A stretch of 7,625 nt of DNA from Pseudomonadota bacterium. GTDB lineage: Bacteria; Pseudomonadota; Alphaproteobacteria; Sphingomonadales; Sphingomonadaceae. The stretch's first letter is position 1; every line of letters begins with the position of its first letter. The notes below the pieces were generated by a model that was given only the letters and a program-made list of their open reading frames with translations, ran no database searches and was not told the DNA's origin. Positions 6,487 to 7,625 of the stretch are shown here, piece by piece. A program made the translations under genes and the position numbers. Where the stretch lies: contig JARXKR010000108.1 in the NCBI GenBank assembly GCA_030271565.1, positions 1-7,625 on the forward strand. The letters are read 5' to 3'.

Positions 6487-7377
6487 TTGACCACGACCCA
6501 GCGGATTGCCGTGGTGGTCAACGCCTCGGGCGGAAAGGCATCGCGTGAGGGCGACACTCTCGAAGGACGGCTGGTCGAGGCCTTCGCGGCGTACGGGGTT
6601 AGCGTCAAACCGCAACTGGTCGAGGGCAAGGCGATCGCGCAGGCAATCACCGATGCAGGATCGGCTGAAGTCGTCGCGATCGGCGGCGGCGACGGGACGC
6701 AAGGCAGTGCTGCTGCTTTGTTGAGCAACAGCGGGCAAGTCATGGCGGTGCTGCCGCTCGGCACACTCAACCACTTGTCAGTCGATTTGGGAATTCCGGC
6801 CGATCTGACCGAAGCCGCCGGCATTGCGGCGGGCGGCGCGGTGCGGGAAATCGATCTGGCGCAGGTCGGCGAGCAGGTGTTCGTCAACAACGCCTCGGTC
6901 GGGCTCTACACCAGGCTGGTGCGCGTGCGCGATGCGCAGGGCCTGCCCAAGTGGCTGGCGACGATCCCGGCGGCGTGGACGGTGCTGCGCGGGTTCAAGG
7001 TGCGGCGGCTCGAGCTTGAGATCGGCGGCAAGCGGCACTGCCTCGAGACGCCGCTGCTGTTCGTTGGCAACAATCCCTACAACATCACTGGGCGGCGGCT
7101 GGGCAAGCGCGAGGCGCTCGATACCGGGCAATTGGGGCTCTACGCGGTGCGCCACAAGAGCGCCGCAGCGCTGATCGGCTTTGCTTTGCGTGCGTTGGTC
7201 GGCCGAGCCGATCCGGCGCGCGATTTCGCCCCGATCGACGATTGCGCGGCGTTTACCTTGCTCGGCAGCGGGCCAATCGATGTGGCGCATGATGGCGAAG
7301 TAACCCGGATGGAGCTGCCGCTGGCGTTTCGCTCGCTGCCCAAAGCGCTCAAGGTCAAGGTTCCGGCCAAAGACTGA
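6487..7377 (+). CDS. Diacylglycerol kinase / lipid kinase family protein (YegS-like)
   Basis: The product, 296 residues from the chosen start, has the diacylglycerol kinase catalytic fold: beta-1 VVVNASGGKA, the nucleotide-binding GGGDGT (66-71), PLGTLNHLSVDLGIP (90-104), FVNNASVGLYTRLV (132-145), FVGNNPYNITG (192-202), LDTGQLGLYAV (211-221) and the C-terminal DGE (269-271). Family members phosphorylate lipid hydroxyls such as diacylglycerol using ATP at the inner membrane; the exact lipid is not evident. PLGTLNH is the form common in proteobacterial members. The start is probably TTG 6487, 2 nt after the methyltransferase stop, because the conserved fold begins just after it. The open frame reaches another TTG at 6409, but those extra 26 residues overlap the methyltransferase gene and look unlike the family. 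No strong Shine-Dalgarno sequence is seen, which fits translational coupling. Confidence 0.88.
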   Translation: MTTTQRIAVVVNASGGKASREGDTLEGRLVEAFAAYGVSVKPQLVEGKAIAQAITDAGSAEVVAIGGGDGTQGSAAALLSNSGQVMAVLPLGTLNHLSVDLGIPADLTEAAGIAAGGAVREIDLAQVGEQVFVNNASVGLYTRLVRVRDAQGLPKWLATIPAAWTVLRGFKVRRLELEIGGKRHCLETPLLFVGNNPYNITGRRLGKREALDTGQLGLYAVRHKSAAALIGFALRALVGRADPARDFAPIDDCAAFTLLGSGPIDVAHDGEVTRMELPLAFRSLPKALKVKVPAKD

Positions 7378-7406
7378 AGCGTCGGTGAGCCGCGCCACAA
7401 TCGCGC

Positions 7407-7435
7407 TTGTTCGCAGCCGCAACAGGCCCTAATCG
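7407..7435 (+). promoter_or_regulatory. Possible promoter of alaS
   Basis: TTGTTC (7407-7412), a 17-nt spacer and TAATCG (7430-7435) have the same -35 hexamer and spacing as the candidate recA promoter, though the -10 is poor. Transcription would start only a few bases before ATG 7444, implying a leaderless or nearly leaderless message, which agrees with the lack of a Shine-Dalgarno sequence. GTTC here is not followed by a second GTTC at 7-nt spacing, so it is not a LexA box. Confidence 0.25.
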
Positions 7436-7443
7436 GCCAGATT

Positions 7444-7625
7444 ATGACTTCCACGAACGACATTCGCCGGTCCTTCCTCGATTACTTCGGCAGCCACGGG
7501 CACGAAGTGGTGCCGTCTGCGCCGCTGGTCCCGTACAACGATCCGACGCTGATGTTCGTCAACGCCGGGATGGTGCCGTTCAAGAACGTCTTCACCGGGC
7601 TTGAGACCCGCGAGAGCCCGCGCGC
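7444..7625 (+). CDS. alaS: Alanine-tRNA ligase, N-terminal fragment (cut by window end)
   Basis: Sixty complete codons are visible. The N-terminus DIRRSFLDYFGSHGHEVV, then SAPLVPYNDPTLMFVNAGM and PFKNVFTG, matches the class II catalytic core of alanyl-tRNA synthetase closely, including the motif 1 region. The enzyme charges tRNA-Ala with alanine in the cytosol and is normally about 870-890 residues, so nearly all of the gene lies beyond 7625. ATG 7444 is chosen because it gives the family-typical N-terminus. No convincing Shine-Dalgarno sequence is present. It follows the lipid kinase gene by 66 nt with no terminator in the gap, so read-through from the methyltransferase/lipid kinase operon is possible. 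Confidence 0.96.
   Translation, partial: MTSTNDIRRSFLDYFGSHGHEVVPSAPLVPYNDPTLMFVNAGMVPFKNVFTGLETRESPR

Overview
The window is GC-rich (roughly 60-65% by eye) and looks chromosomal, from an alphaproteobacterium, most likely a member of the Sphingomonadales (Erythrobacter/Novosphingobium/Sphingomonas type). The evidence is a RecA with the short N-terminal extension usual in that group, a LexA operator of the alphaproteobacterial form GTTC-N7-GTTC, an EF-G-like second elongation factor, and alaS in the recA neighbourhood. Nothing indicates a phage, plasmid, transposon or CRISPR array, and base composition is even across the genes.

Layout: positions 1-268 hold no convincing gene. A LexA box overlapping a sigma70-like promoter (269-306) precedes recA (356-1423, +). 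After recA comes a densely folded 3' region of three successive hairpins, the last a rho-independent terminator (ending about 1576). A second exact LexA-type box, read as GAAC-N7-GAAC (1586-1600), sits upstream of a small lipoprotein gene (1675-2202, +), which ends at a 17-bp terminator hairpin (2220-2257). A small secreted protein of unknown role (2372-2755, +) and a glutathione S-transferase (2832-3458, +) follow. The GST converges on an EF-G-like GTPase gene on the minus strand (5509 down to 3455), and the two stop codons overlap. Divergent from the EF-G-like gene are a class I SAM-dependent methyltransferase (5669-6484, +) and, 2 nt later, a diacylglycerol/lipid kinase family gene with a probable TTG start (6487-7377, +). 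The window ends inside alaS (7444 onward, +).

How the parts may work together: recA is under SOS control, and the second LexA box suggests, by inference only, that the lipoprotein gene belongs to the same regulon. By-eye search for GTTC-N7-GTTC on both strands found only these two exact copies, both in promoter-type positions. recA and alaS, close neighbours in many proteobacteria, are here about 6 kb apart, separated by housekeeping-type and envelope/detoxification-type genes in three transcription blocks. The less ordinary observations are the second LexA box, the altered GTPase motifs in the EF-G-like protein, and the structured recA 3' region. I see no clearly new multi-gene system.
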